A DNA stretch of 64,000 nucleotides from Tenacibaculum sp. Bg11-29 (GTDB lineage Bacteria > Bacteroidota > Bacteroidia > Flavobacteriales > Flavobacteriaceae), in assembly GCF_002836595.1 (NCBI RefSeq), contig NZ_PJBB01000003.1, positions 4,472,371 to 4,536,370 of the forward strand. The letters are read 5' to 3'. The notes beneath the pieces are model-generated. The model made no database searches. It worked only from the letters and a program-made list of their open reading frames with translations, and was not told the origin of the DNA. Positions 45,594-53,827 of this stretch are shown in pieces. A program made the position numbers and the translations under genes. Position 1 is the first letter of the stretch; every line of letters begins with the position of its first letter.

Positions 45594-46301
45594 TTATAAA
45601 TTTTTATCTAGTACATCAACCATTTCATCATTCTTATCTTCAGGTATATTTAGATAGGCAAATTTTGCAATTTCTTTTTTTTGCGTTTGTAATTGCGCTT
45701 TTTGCGCTTCTAGTTTTTGTATTTTAGTTTTCTTATATCTAGAGAATAAGTAAACCGAAAAGACTATTAGCAATGATGATAATGCTGTAATGAGGTAGTA
45801 AGAGAATTTACTTAAGTCTTGAAAAGGCTGAAGAATCCAATAAAGATAAAATAGGGGCCCAGTAAGAACTGCAAAATGAAGTATAATAGTTCCTGATTTT
45901 TTTTCATGCGAGTAAAAATCTTTAACCAACATATAAATAACGTAAATAAGTATAGTCAGCCAAGGAGCAAATTCGCCAACAAATAATTGAAAAGATTTAA
46001 AGCCAAAGAAACTTTCTGATTTTTTAATTCTAAAATATTCTTTCTTGGCAATATTTTTTTTTGAATCGGCTAATTTATAAGCTGCATATTCAGGAGTATT
46101 TTTGGTTAATTCTTTAACTTTTTCTAGTTCAGTTTTAACCTTTTTAATTTCGTTTTTATATTCAGTTTGGGCAGTATAGTAGCTATCACTAAAGTTTTTT
46201 AAAAACTCAAATGAGAAAAAAGAAGTTACAAAGAGTATTGCAACGAGATATGTTATTATGTTTTTAGTTAACTTCTGAATCGTCTGGGTCTTCCCCACCA
46301 T
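45594..46301 (-). CDS. membrane protein with coiled-coil segments
   Basis: 235 aa from MVGKTQTIQKL at 46301; a longer start at 46355 lies deep in the lipoprotein gene. One N-terminal helix (IITYLVAILFVTSFFSFEF), a long charged helix (TEYKNEIKKVKTELEKVKEL), three further helices and a C-terminal coiled coil (KTKIQKLEAQKAQLQTQKKE). Overlaps the lipoprotein gene by 38 bases in another frame. Unknown function. Confidence 0.55.
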   Translation of the reverse strand: MVGKTQTIQKLTKNIITYLVAILFVTSFFSFEFLKNFSDSYYTAQTEYKNEIKKVKTELEKVKELTKNTPEYAAYKLADSKKNIAKKEYFRIKKSESFFGFKSFQLFVGEFAPWLTILIYVIYMLVKDFYSHEKKSGTIILHFAVLTGPLFYLYWILQPFQDLSKFSYYLITALSSLLIVFSVYLFSRYKKTKIQKLEAQKAQLQTQKKEIAKFAYLNIPEDKNDEMVDVLDKNL

Positions 46302-46455
46302 TGTTGTTTGGGTTGCTTGACAGGTCTTTTCTTGTTCCGAATAATTCTTTTTCATTTAGTTTTTGTTCTTTAGCTGTTGGTACTATTTCATTATCAGTAC
46401 AAGATGTAAGAAATAAAACAGCAACTAATGCAAATGCTTTTAAAATATTTTTCAT
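46264..46455 (-). CDS. small lipoprotein, 63 aa
   Basis: MKNILKAFALVAVLFLTSCT gives a clear lipobox LTSC. The short acidic mature part ends GGEDPDDSEVN. The first 14 residues of a longer frame are rejected because the signal peptide begins at 46455. Downstream of the response regulator gene by 68 bases. Confidence 0.6.
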   Translation of the reverse strand: MKNILKAFALVAVLFLTSCTDNEIVPTAKEQKLNEKELFGTRKDLSSNPNNNGGEDPDDSEVN

Positions 46456-46522
46456 AATTATAGATTTAAATTGTGTTAAATCTACAAAAATAAGCATTAC
46501 ATAGTTTGCTTAATTAAGTTCC

Positions 46523-47170
46523 TTAATCGTCATGTAAAAATGCAAAACGCAAAGCTAAACCTACAGTTGTTGTTGTTTTAAAACGTTCTCTTAGTTTAGA
46601 TGTTACCGACCTAACTGTACTGGGTGTTATATTCATTTCTTCACCTATTTGCACCGTATTATGGTCGTTAACTAATAATTTTACAATTTTTAATTCTTTA
46701 TCTGATAAAAGCTCTTTTAATATTTTTAAATTTCCTTTTACTCCTTTAGAGGTAACATGTTCTTCTACTAAGTATTTTTTTACTTTGGTTGAATAAAATG
46801 TTTTACCAAGATTCGCATTATTAATTGCTTTTACTAAGTTTTCGGGATTATCATCTTTTAATAAGTATGATTTTGCGCCCATTTTTATAGTTTCTTCTAT
46901 AAATAGAATATCTAAGTATGATGAAAACACAACAATTTTTTTCGAAATTGCGTTTTGCTTAAAATATTTTAAAACTTCAATGCCATTCATAACATCCATA
47001 GAGAGGTCTAAAACAATAACATCGCAATTATTAAGCTTACACCATTCTATAAGTTCTAAACCGTTTTTAGAATAGCCTACAATATCTATGTTGCTATTTT
47101 TAAGCAAAGATTTAATACCATCGAATATTAAACTATGATTATCGGCAACATGCACCTTTATTCTTTTCAT
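46523..47170 (-). CDS. LuxR-type response regulator (orphan)
   Basis: 215 aa. Receiver domain with phosphate-acceptor Asp in VIVLDLSMDVMNG (about residue 54), SSYLD and the Lys of YLLKDD. The output domain has LSDKELKIVKLLVNDHNTVQIGEEMNITPSTVRSV, split as a LuxR/NarL helix-turn-helix. No histidine kinase gene is nearby, so it must answer to a host kinase. It may control the small lipoprotein and membrane genes that follow. Confidence 0.85.
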   Translation of the reverse strand: MKRIKVHVADNHSLIFDGIKSLLKNSNIDIVGYSKNGLELIEWCKLNNCDVIVLDLSMDVMNGIEVLKYFKQNAISKKIVVFSSYLDILFIEETIKMGAKSYLLKDDNPENLVKAINNANLGKTFYSTKVKKYLVEEHVTSKGVKGNLKILKELLSDKELKIVKLLVNDHNTVQIGEEMNITPSTVRSVTSKLRERFKTTTTVGLALRFAFLHDD

Positions 47171-47293
47171 GTTACAAATGTATATTGTTTAATTAAAAAA
47201 CACGGTGGACGTTTCCCTAATTCGTAGTAAGAGCTATAATAATTTAACAAATACTACTGTTATTTTAATATTTGTTACTTAAATTTTAGACAT
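47171..47293. other. intergenic region before array A6
   Basis: No gene seen. The right part (TACTACTGTTATTTTAATAT, then TTACTTAAATTTTAGACAT) is repeated almost exactly before the next tail at 50225-50265. Confidence 0.45.
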
Positions 47294-47350
47294 AAAAAAA
47301 CAACACCTTGTGAGTGTTGTTCTGTGGTAAGTAATATTCTTTTTGCTAAC
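47294..47350 (-). terminator. tail a4 of array A6
   Basis: AACAACAC / GTGTTGTT hairpin with T7 on the reverse strand, TGTGGTAAGTAATATTC at 47323, and the core G|TTAGC (G at 47350). Confidence 0.82.
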
Positions 47351-47480
47351 GTTGATGTATAAGCTTTGTTGCGTGGTTTAAGTAGTGAATTCACTAAATA
47401 AAACACGAACGGCGAAATTCCGAAGGAATTTCCAAAGTGAGCCAAAACCAGCAATAAAGTTTATACCGTGTTGTACACAG
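47348..47480 (-). repeat. attC-like site of the TPM cassette
   Basis: Cores AACG (47348) and GTTGTACACAG (47470); L boxes TGTATAAGCTTTGTTGCG and GCAATAAAGTTTATACCG pair; apical AAATTCC-GAAG-GAATTT at about 47424-47440. Confidence 0.72.
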
Positions 47481-47484
47481 TACT

Positions 47485-48066
47485 TTATTTCCATTTAATA
47501 ATTAGTTCTTCTAATCCTTTTTTAATTCCGCTATGAAAGTCTCCTTTTTTGAATTCAGGAATTATAATTTGATCAATTACTTTTTTGCAAATTTCATCAG
47601 TTAATATTTTTTCAGTCCCTGTTCCTGTTGAAATTTGAATTTTTCCTAACGATTGACTAAATAGTATTAAGAGTCCATTATTTTTTTCGGCTTTTCCAAT
47701 TCCCCATTCGTTTGATAATTCAGTCGCGTATTTCTTTATATTTTCATAAGGTTCAATTGACGAGATTGTAACTATAGCAATTTCATTTGTGGATTCAATT
47801 TGATAAGCTCCAATTGTTTTGTCTAATTTAATTCTTTCGTCATTTGTGAAAATATTTTCAAAATCATTAACATATCCAATTGGTTTCGGAAAATTCGTTA
47901 TTGAGTCAATTCCAACTGTCAATTCAGTTGCAGGTTTTCCGTTTTCATTCAAAGCTTGGTTTGAATTATAATAAGCAATTGGAATTCCAATTATTTTCGG
48001 AAAAGCATATAAAATAAAAATTAATAAAATTCCGATTGAACCTATAATTATTAATGCTTTCTTCAT
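47485..48066 (-). CDS. TPM-domain (TPM phosphatase-like) membrane protein
   Basis: 193 aa from MKKALIIIGSIGILLIFILY at 48066; the longer frame to 48150 begins in repeat DNA (MAKCLIRK) and is rejected. A membrane anchor is followed by the TPM domain: GYVNDFENIFTNDERIKLDK, EIAIVTISSIEPYEN, WGIGKAEKNNGLLILFSQ and STGTGTEKILTDEI. TPM proteins are found in photosystem repair and in bacterial membrane proteins of unknown role. Confidence 0.8.
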   Translation of the reverse strand: MKKALIIIGSIGILLIFILYAFPKIIGIPIAYYNSNQALNENGKPATELTVGIDSITNFPKPIGYVNDFENIFTNDERIKLDKTIGAYQIESTNEIAIVTISSIEPYENIKKYATELSNEWGIGKAEKNNGLLILFSQSLGKIQISTGTGTEKILTDEICKKVIDQIIIPEFKKGDFHSGIKKGLEELIIKWK

Positions 48067-48077
48067 TTTTTTTGTAT

Positions 48078-48276
48078 TGTGTACAATGGTTAGGCTATGG
48101 TTAGTACGGGAATTAAAAGTAATTAATTTTCGGATTAAGCACTTAGCCAAAACTTTTTATTTTGTTTTATCTTTTCATTTTAAACCCAAATCAAAAGATT
48201 TGGCGGACTTTATAAAAATACAGTGACTTTGGATTAAGCACCAAAACCCGTATTAATTATAGCCATTGTTAGCCAC
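48078..48276 (-). repeat. attC-like site of the 216-aa cassette
   Basis: Cores TGTGTACAAT (48078; A|TT instead of G|TT) and GTTAGCCAC (48268); L boxes GGCTATGGTTAGTACGGG / CCCGTATTAATTATAGCC; apical CCAAATCAAAAGATTTGG. Confidence 0.7.
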
Positions 48277-48919
48277 TGGTTTTATTTAATTTAGCGTAAT
48301 ATTTTTCCATCTTCTCCTTTCCATACATTTGAATGTCTTTCTCTTTCCATTTTTCTATATTATTGGAATAGTATTGACTTAATTTTTCAGAATTATAGCT
48401 TTCAAGATCCTCCTTTATTTCATCTCCTAAATAACTCCAGACATAGTATTTGTCAATTTCAGTTAATCTTTCTAATAACTCAATTTCAGCTTTCTTTGAT
48501 ATTCTTTTATACCAAACAAATTCGAATAATCCTTCTACAAGTTTATGTTCTGCATTTATGTTCTTTTCGACTATTATTTGCTCAATTACTTTTTCAATTC
48601 CGATTTTTAACACGTTTAAGTCAAAGTCTGCGATATCAAATTCAAGAAAGTCACAAAGAATTGCAGATGCAAATTCTCTTGTTTTTTCTCCTGAGGATTG
48701 TATATCTCTTATTAACCGTTTGAAAAAATCAGTTTTTGAGACTTTTTCTCCAAAAGAAATTTTGTCTTTAGTTATTCGTTCAATTAAGTTCTCCTTATCA
48801 AAACTCACGGAATATTTTTCCACCATATTTTTAGAACTCCAACTATTCAGTTCAAGAGTAATTCCTGTTTCTTCAGAATTCAGTAGTTTAAATTTATGTC
48901 CGATGAATGTTTCTTTCAT
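48269..48919 (-). CDS. 216-aa hypothetical protein
   Basis: MKETFIGHKFKLLNSEETGI, then a long helical body (DIQSSGEKTREFASAILCDF, VEGLFEFVWYKRISKKAEIE) and a charged end (GKEKMEKYYAKLNKTSG). Soluble. The stop overlaps the attC-like core. No family recognised. Confidence 0.55.
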   Translation of the reverse strand: MKETFIGHKFKLLNSEETGITLELNSWSSKNMVEKYSVSFDKENLIERITKDKISFGEKVSKTDFFKRLIRDIQSSGEKTREFASAILCDFLEFDIADFDLNVLKIGIEKVIEQIIVEKNINAEHKLVEGLFEFVWYKRISKKAEIELLERLTEIDKYYVWSYLGDEIKEDLESYNSEKLSQYYSNNIEKWKEKDIQMYGKEKMEKYYAKLNKTSG

Positions 48920-48936
48920 TGCAGTTTATTCAACTT

Positions 48937-49132
48937 GTGGCTAACGGTTTGTATAAGAATAGTAAGGGGTTAAAAATGCACTTACTTTTCGGTTTAGCAC
49001 TTAGCCAAATTTACAATTTTACCATTATTTTTCTTTTAACCGTCAAATTGTAAATTTGGCGAGCTTTGTTTATATGTACCAACTTTGGGTTTGCCACTTA
49101 ACCCTTATTATTTTTATACATTGTTGTGCGTA
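48937..49132 (-). repeat. attC-like site of the 298-aa cassette
   Basis: Cores GTGGCTAAC (48937) and GTTGTGCGTA (49123). L boxes TGTATAAGAATAGTAAGGG / CCCTTATTATTTTTATACA; apical AAATTTACAATTTTACC / AAATTGTAAATTTGGCG stem, same class as the site at 33236. Confidence 0.72.
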
Positions 49133-49138
49133 GTTTTT

Positions 49139-50035
49139 TTACCATTTCGAAAATATTTTAATTGTATCTAGTTTTAAAAGTTCTGTATTGTAATCAACTT
49201 TTTTTTTCTTTAATTTATCAGAAAGTGTATCGATAATTTCAATAAAATCAATTTTTAAAATTTCCTTTTGCTTAATCAAATCAAACTCACCAAATTCCCT
49301 TGTAAAATGACGAGTAACTACAAGTTTTAATTCGTCCTTTTTTGTTGATAATCTACCAATTTTAAATTTTGGGCGAATATAATAAGCAGGCATATCGCCT
49401 TCATTTTTTTTACCTTTTAAATTGGTTGGTATATCTTCTTCTTTATGAAAATATTCACTCCGCACCGTTAAATCTCCACTGTCGTGATTGCTGAAATAAA
49501 GATTCAACCCGATATATGAAAAAGAATTTCCATAAAGCTCTGGTCTTGTTTCTCTAATAACTTTGTTTCTTAATACTTCTAAACTATCAATTAATGGCTG
49601 TAAAGATTTTTGATAATTCCCAGACCTTGACCAACGTATCGGACTTTTAGGTAATTTGTTTCTCTGTGAGGCAAATATTGAAATTTCATAATTCGTTTTA
49701 TCTGATTCATTTTCATAAATTACAAACGTATTCTTTTGTTTACTCCAACCTTTGCTCCATTCTAATTTTTGCTCAAAGAGCTTATTCCTTATTTCTGTGT
49801 AATATGAACCATTAATCCATTTATCAGCAGTCGCTTCAAAAGCTTCTCTTTTTCCCCAACCAATTATTGACAAAGATTCGCAAATACGAACAAGTTTATT
49901 CCACTCCTTGATGTTTTTGTAATTCACAAGCCCGTCAAACTCTTTCAGTAAGTTGGTTCTTAATTCGTCAGAAGAATCCGATTCTAAAAACTCTTTTAAT
50001 TCCTCAATTGTTTCAAATTCGTGAATACTATTCAT
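49139..50035 (-). CDS. 298-aa hypothetical protein
   Basis: Soluble. Acidic N-terminal helices (FETIEELKEFLESDSSDELR), a middle with WGKREAFEATADKWINGSYY, then beta-rich parts with RWSRSGNYQKSLQPLIDSLE and KLVVTRHFTREFGEFDLIKQ. First gene of the array after its head. No family recognised. Confidence 0.55.
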   Translation of the reverse strand: MNSIHEFETIEELKEFLESDSSDELRTNLLKEFDGLVNYKNIKEWNKLVRICESLSIIGWGKREAFEATADKWINGSYYTEIRNKLFEQKLEWSKGWSKQKNTFVIYENESDKTNYEISIFASQRNKLPKSPIRWSRSGNYQKSLQPLIDSLEVLRNKVIRETRPELYGNSFSYIGLNLYFSNHDSGDLTVRSEYFHKEEDIPTNLKGKKNEGDMPAYYIRPKFKIGRLSTKKDELKLVVTRHFTREFGEFDLIKQKEILKIDFIEIIDTLSDKLKKKKVDYNTELLKLDTIKIFSKW

Positions 50036-50075
50036 TTTGATTATAACCTTCGTTTTATTTCGAGTTCTCTTAAAT

Positions 50076-50215
50076 TACGCACAACTTGTTTATATAAGCA
50101 CCTTTAGTACTTATAGACAAACCAAATGGAGGTATATGCGTACTAAAGGTGCTTAAAATTACATCTTTTTTTACTTACCACAATTATGTCAATGAACTTT
50201 TTTGCTTTTTTGTAG
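50076..50215 (-). promoter_or_regulatory. head of array A6
   Basis: Core CGCACAAC (G|TT at 50085), perfect 15-bp stem AAGCACCTTTAGTAC / GTACTAAAGGTGCTT (50096 / 50140), loop with CAAACCAAATGGAGGTATAT, then TTACTTACCACA at 50171-50182. Almost identical to the head of A7. Confidence 0.75.
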
Positions 50216-50264
50216 TGCTAATAACTACTGTTATTTTAATATTTGTTACTTAAATTTTAGACAT

Positions 50265-50327
50265 AAAAAAACAACACCTTGTGAGTGTTGTTCTGTGGTA
50301 AGTAATATTCTTTTTGCTATTTCTAAC
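50265..50327 (-). terminator. tail a5 of array A7
   Basis: Same AACAACAC / GTGTTGTT hairpin and T-run as tail a4, TGTGGTAAGTAA at 50294-50305, core G|TTAGAA (G at 50327). Confidence 0.82.
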
Positions 50328-50520
50328 GGTTTAGCTATGAACAGTACGGGAGAAAACTAGCATTTGCTTTCCGCCATGCACATAGCAAAATCTTTTTTTA
50401 TTTTTTTTGTTTAAAGCAAAATCTCAAAGATTTTTCGGACTTCATAAAAATACGCAAACCCTGCGATTAAGCCCAAAGCTCTTATTGTTTATAGGTTTTG
50501 TTGGCAACTGACTTTTGCGT
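50325..50520 (-). repeat. attC-like site of the DUF6090 cassette
   Basis: Cores AACGG (50325) and GTTGGCAACTG (50510); L boxes TTAGCTATGAACAGTACGGG / GCTCTTATTGTTTATAGG; apical AAAATCTCAAAGATTTT. A separate class from the GCCAAATC sites. Confidence 0.68.
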
Positions 50521-50575
50521 TCTGCTTTTACTTGATTTATGAAATTCAATAATTATTTTTTAAATAAGCATTCAA

Positions 50576-51118
50576 TTAATTTTGAATAATTCCCTCGATT
50601 TCCTTTTGTAAATCTCTTTCCGAAACTATAATATCCTGCATCATTAACATAATAAGTTCTTTTTTGTCGATGCTGGTATCTTTTATATTTGGGTAAAGGA
50701 AATTCATTAAATATTGAGTTTTTGATAACAATAGCTCTTTCTGCTCTTCAATATTTGCCAATGCGGAAACTCTATCGTACTCAAGCAATTCAATTTTTGA
50801 GTTAGAAATAGCTTTCCAAGAACTAATTCTAATTTTAGGTATCTGAATTCCATTGACTTTCATCATTACATCGAAAAGAGAAATTGAATCATTCTTTTTG
50901 TAAAAATTTAATGTATCGATAAGTGTTTGTTGTTGAGGTATTTTTTTTTTGATATCGTCATTGCTTTCTTTCAATTCCTTATCCATTGAAGAAAGTATTT
51001 GATTAATATACTTTTCGTCTTTTTTATTTTCATTCCAATTGTTTATGTAAAGAGCTATTAGAATACCAATTATTATTGGAACTATTTCTTTAAAGAATGC
51101 TTTGATATATTTTCTCAT
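50576..51118 (-). CDS. DUF6090-like membrane-anchored protein
   Basis: 180 aa. KEIVPIIIGILIALYINNWNENKK is the characteristic N-terminal membrane anchor ending in NNWNE; then a coiled-coil region with DTLNFYKKNDSISLFD and SWKAISNSKIELLEYDRVSA. DUF6090 proteins are abundant in flavobacteria; role unknown. Confidence 0.78.
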   Translation of the reverse strand: MRKYIKAFFKEIVPIIIGILIALYINNWNENKKDEKYINQILSSMDKELKESNDDIKKKIPQQQTLIDTLNFYKKNDSISLFDVMMKVNGIQIPKIRISSWKAISNSKIELLEYDRVSALANIEEQKELLLSKTQYLMNFLYPNIKDTSIDKKELIMLMMQDIIVSERDLQKEIEGIIQN

Positions 51119-51144
51119 TCAATCTATATGTATTTTTTGAGTTT

Positions 51145-51465
51145 GTTGCCAACGTCTAGGCTCGTATGTTTGTTCTTTAGATTGAAAGTAATCAATTTAT
51201 ATAAATAAAGGGTTATAAATATTAGGGATTTAGAGTTTAGGCTAGATACAATATAATTGATGTCGTTTCATAGAGTGAAACCCTATGGTTAGTACGGAAA
51301 TTCAGATAACTGAACTTTCGTACTGGCACTTAGCCAAAATTTTTTATTTTGTTTTATCTTTTTTGTTCTAAAGCAAAATCAAAAAGATTTGGCGAACTTA
51401 GTTTAAAGTACAAAACTTTGTGTTATGCACCAAAACCCGTATTAATTATAGCCATTGTTATCTTC
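51145..51465 (-). repeat. attC-like site of the 322-aa lipoprotein cassette, with insertion
   Basis: Cores GTTGCCAAC (51145) and GTTATCTTC (51457). L boxes and an apical AAAGCAAAATC / GATTTGGCGAACTTA hairpin are present, but about 120 extra bases (51160-51280) separate the left core from CTATGGTTAGTACGG. No gene in the insert. Confidence 0.6.
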
Positions 51466-51466
51466 T

Positions 51467-52435
51467 TTACTTCATTAAAGTTAATTCCGTCTCAATATCA
51501 ATTAAAAATATTTTTCGTTTTGTTACGATACATCTCATTATTAGCTTTTTAATTCCCTCGTCAGTTTTAACCTTTAATATTATAAATAGTTTAGGTTCTA
51601 ATTGATGTTTCCTCTTAAACCAAGAAATGTAAGTTTTTTCTGGTATGAAATCAATTATTTCATTGTATTTCCAAAATTCTTTTTTTAATCTTTTTTTACT
51701 ATCATTTAAACTCTCAAGTGCTATTTTAAAACTACTCTCTGAAAAGTTTCTAAAACTTTTTAATTGATTTGGAGTTGGGAATTCTTTTTCGAGTTCTGCT
51801 ATTTTTTTATGTTTTATTAAAAAGAATATTCTTTTAGAATAATCAAGAAAATCTTCAGGGGTTGTATTGATTAAAAAGGGTTTATGTTTAAGGTTATAAT
51901 GTTCTTTATTTAATTTTGCCGTTGTTAAGCGTATTTTATATTCAGACTTCCACTTATTATTGAAATAATAAAGGTCATCTACATAAATGTCGATTATTGT
52001 TGAGTCTTTTAAAAAGGTGAAAATATTTCTATCTGATTTTATAAAATAAATTGAATCATTCTTATCATTGACCGTGAAAAAGCGAAATTCATTAAAAAGT
52101 TGATCTTTTAAATCTAATTTATACTTATTTATTGTGTCTTTTAAGGATTTGTAGCTTTCAGATATTGTCTTTTTTATATGTTCTTTATATTCAGTTTTTA
52201 AAGTATCTTGGTAACCTTTAGTAAATGACTGAAATAATTTGCCTCTGCTTTTTATACTGTTTTCAACAGAAAAAAACTGTCTACTAAACTTTTCATAATT
52301 ATTATCTTTTATTGATATAAATAAGCTATCAATTATACTTGAGGGAGTTATATGTGTAACTTTATTTTGACTCATTCCTTTTGATTTGCAAGAGAAAATC
52401 AAACTGACTATTATTCCTAGTATTATTTTTTTCAT
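51467..52435 (-). CDS. 322-aa hypothetical lipoprotein
   Basis: Lipobox SLIFSC (Cys about residue 16). Charged mature part with TPEDFLDYSKRIFFLIKHKK and a beta-rich end (KLFIILKVKTDEGIKKLIMR). Resembles flavobacterial lipoproteins of unknown role that pair helical and beta modules. Confidence 0.58.
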   Translation of the reverse strand: MKKIILGIIVSLIFSCKSKGMSQNKVTHITPSSIIDSLFISIKDNNYEKFSRQFFSVENSIKSRGKLFQSFTKGYQDTLKTEYKEHIKKTISESYKSLKDTINKYKLDLKDQLFNEFRFFTVNDKNDSIYFIKSDRNIFTFLKDSTIIDIYVDDLYYFNNKWKSEYKIRLTTAKLNKEHYNLKHKPFLINTTPEDFLDYSKRIFFLIKHKKIAELEKEFPTPNQLKSFRNFSESSFKIALESLNDSKKRLKKEFWKYNEIIDFIPEKTYISWFKRKHQLEPKLFIILKVKTDEGIKKLIMRCIVTKRKIFLIDIETELTLMK

Positions 52436-52456
52436 TTATGTTCAAGGTTTGTAATT

Positions 52457-52594
52457 GAAGATAACGTTGTTGTATAAGAATAGTTGCGGGTTTGTATGCG
52501 AGGATTTTCCGAAGGAAAATCAGACGTTACAAACACACAACTACCTTTGATTAAGCACTAAACCGCAATTATTTTTATACGGTGTTGTGTGTAG
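52457..52594 (-). repeat. attC-like site of the 177-aa cassette
   Basis: Cores GAAGATAAC (52457) and GTTGTGTGTAG (52584); L boxes GTATAAGAATAGTTGCGG / CCGCAATTATTTTTATAC pair well; apical GATTTTCC-GAAGG-AAAATC. Confidence 0.74.
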
Positions 52595-53108
52595 TTTTTA
52601 TTTCAATTGGATTTTCTTTTCTGTTGAAATCTCCCCAAATGGTTTTATTCAATCTTGTATCATAATAAATGTTTTTATAAAAATGTTTTCCCCAATTTAC
52701 TCCTTTTTCAATATTTGGCATTTTTTTTAAATGACGTTGCAATTTCTGATATTCCTTATCTATAGCTTTATTTGGGGTTTTAGAAATTTGTCGACATTTT
52801 ATTTTCTCTATTTCTGACTCTGTTTCTCTTCCTCCTTTAAATTCAATCGCATATGGGAATATTAAGTCATCATACGGACTTTTTAAATCTGTAAGTTTAA
52901 TATTTTTAGAAATCATAAAAAATCCTTTATAATCGGTATGGTTAAAATCCGTAGGGTTATAGTTTTTAACGTCAATTTTTTTATAATAAGTCTTCTTTTC
53001 GGAATTAAAATATTCAACATAGATTTCAATATTTTCGTTAATTTTCAAATCAATTAACTTAGCAAAAAAATCCTCAAGACTTATTATTATATCGAAATAG
53101 ATAGCCAT
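52575..53108 (-). CDS. 177-aa hypothetical protein
   Basis: MAIYFDIIISLEDFFAKLID, a beta-rich N-terminal half (NIEIYVEYFNSEKKTYYKKI) and a basic helical second half (KEYQKLQRHLKKMPNIEKGV). Soluble. The last residues THNTV are encoded in the attC-like R'' core. No family recognised. Confidence 0.55.
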   Translation of the reverse strand: MAIYFDIIISLEDFFAKLIDLKINENIEIYVEYFNSEKKTYYKKIDVKNYNPTDFNHTDYKGFFMISKNIKLTDLKSPYDDLIFPYAIEFKGGRETESEIEKIKCRQISKTPNKAIDKEYQKLQRHLKKMPNIEKGVNWGKHFYKNIYYDTRLNKTIWGDFNRKENPIEIKTTHNTV

Positions 53109-53164
53109 AATTTTTTTATTTTAAAGTGTATTCTCAAATCCGAAGCAGAGTATTATTTGTAAAT

Positions 53165-53229
53165 TACACACAACGTTTTGGCTATGCGCAGTGTCCCGAA
53201 GGGCATTGCGTATAGGTTTTGTTACCTGC
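53165..53229 (-). repeat. minimal attC-like site (65 bp)
   Basis: TACACACAAC (53165) and GTTACCTGC (53221) as outer cores, unpaired GTTTTGG / AGGTTTT spacers, L stem GCTATGCGCAGTG / CATTGCGTATAG with G-T pairs, and a CCC-GAAG-GGC tip. Size and layout match short canonical attC sites. Confidence 0.75.
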
Positions 53230-53233
53230 TTTT

Positions 53234-53809
53234 TTATTTTTTTAAGGTGTCCCAAATCAGTTTTCCGTCAAAATCTATCTTATATTTTGTCTTAGCAAAG
53301 TCCGTTAATAAAATCCCTTCACTATCAATTTTGAATTCCTCTTCATTGTCTATTGATACAAAAATGTCGGCACCACCAAATTCCCATTTTTTATTTCCGT
53401 CTTTGTCAAGTTTTGTTACTTGAAGCTCACCATGTATAATATAATCGTCCTGCTGCTTGAAAATTTGAAAGCAAGTCGCCTGGTCAGCTTGAGTTTTCCA
53501 TTTTAATTCAAGATCTGGTAGTGTATAGCTGAATATTGTGTCGCAACAACAAATTAATAATTGGTCATTGTCGACAAGCGATGAATTTTGATGAATACCT
53601 GTCGCACCGCCCGAACCGATAACAATACAGCTGTTAATAATTTGGTCGTCTCGATAAATTTTTATCCCATGTTTCGATGTCGGATATTCTGTTGCTCCTT
53701 CACCAAAGTTATGCTTTGAGTATATGAAATTATTGTCTGCCGAACCAAATGTGTAAGTCGGTTCATCAAGTACTTCAATTATCAAGCTTTTATATTGGTG
53801 TCTGTTCAT
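53234..53809 (-). CDS. 191-aa beta-propeller-like protein
   Basis: SADNNFIYSKHNFGEGATEY, QLLICCCDTIFSYTLPDLEL and DGNKKWEFGGADIFVSIDNE are repeated short beta sheets as in WD/PQQ-like blades, too few for a full propeller. GC content is visibly higher than in neighbouring genes, which suggests a different source. First cassette of A7. Function unknown. Confidence 0.55.
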   Translation of the reverse strand: MNRHQYKSLIIEVLDEPTYTFGSADNNFIYSKHNFGEGATEYPTSKHGIKIYRDDQIINSCIVIGSGGATGIHQNSSLVDNDQLLICCCDTIFSYTLPDLELKWKTQADQATCFQIFKQQDDYIIHGELQVTKLDKDGNKKWEFGGADIFVSIDNEEEFKIDSEGILLTDFAKTKYKIDFDGKLIWDTLKK

Positions 53810-53827
53810 TTATTGTCTTACTCTAAT

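Larger units (their letters stand above)
47294..50215 (-). mobile_element. cassette array A6 (three cassettes)
   Basis: Genes at 47485, 48269 and 49139, all leftward. Cassette-end pairs: TTGTACACA/TGTGTACAA, TTAGCCAC/GTGGCTAA, TTGTGCGTA/TACGCACAA. Tail with terminator on the left, structured head on the right (IR arms 50096-50110 / 50140-50154). The head and tail are near-identical to those of array A7, which follows within 50 bases. Confidence 0.75.
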
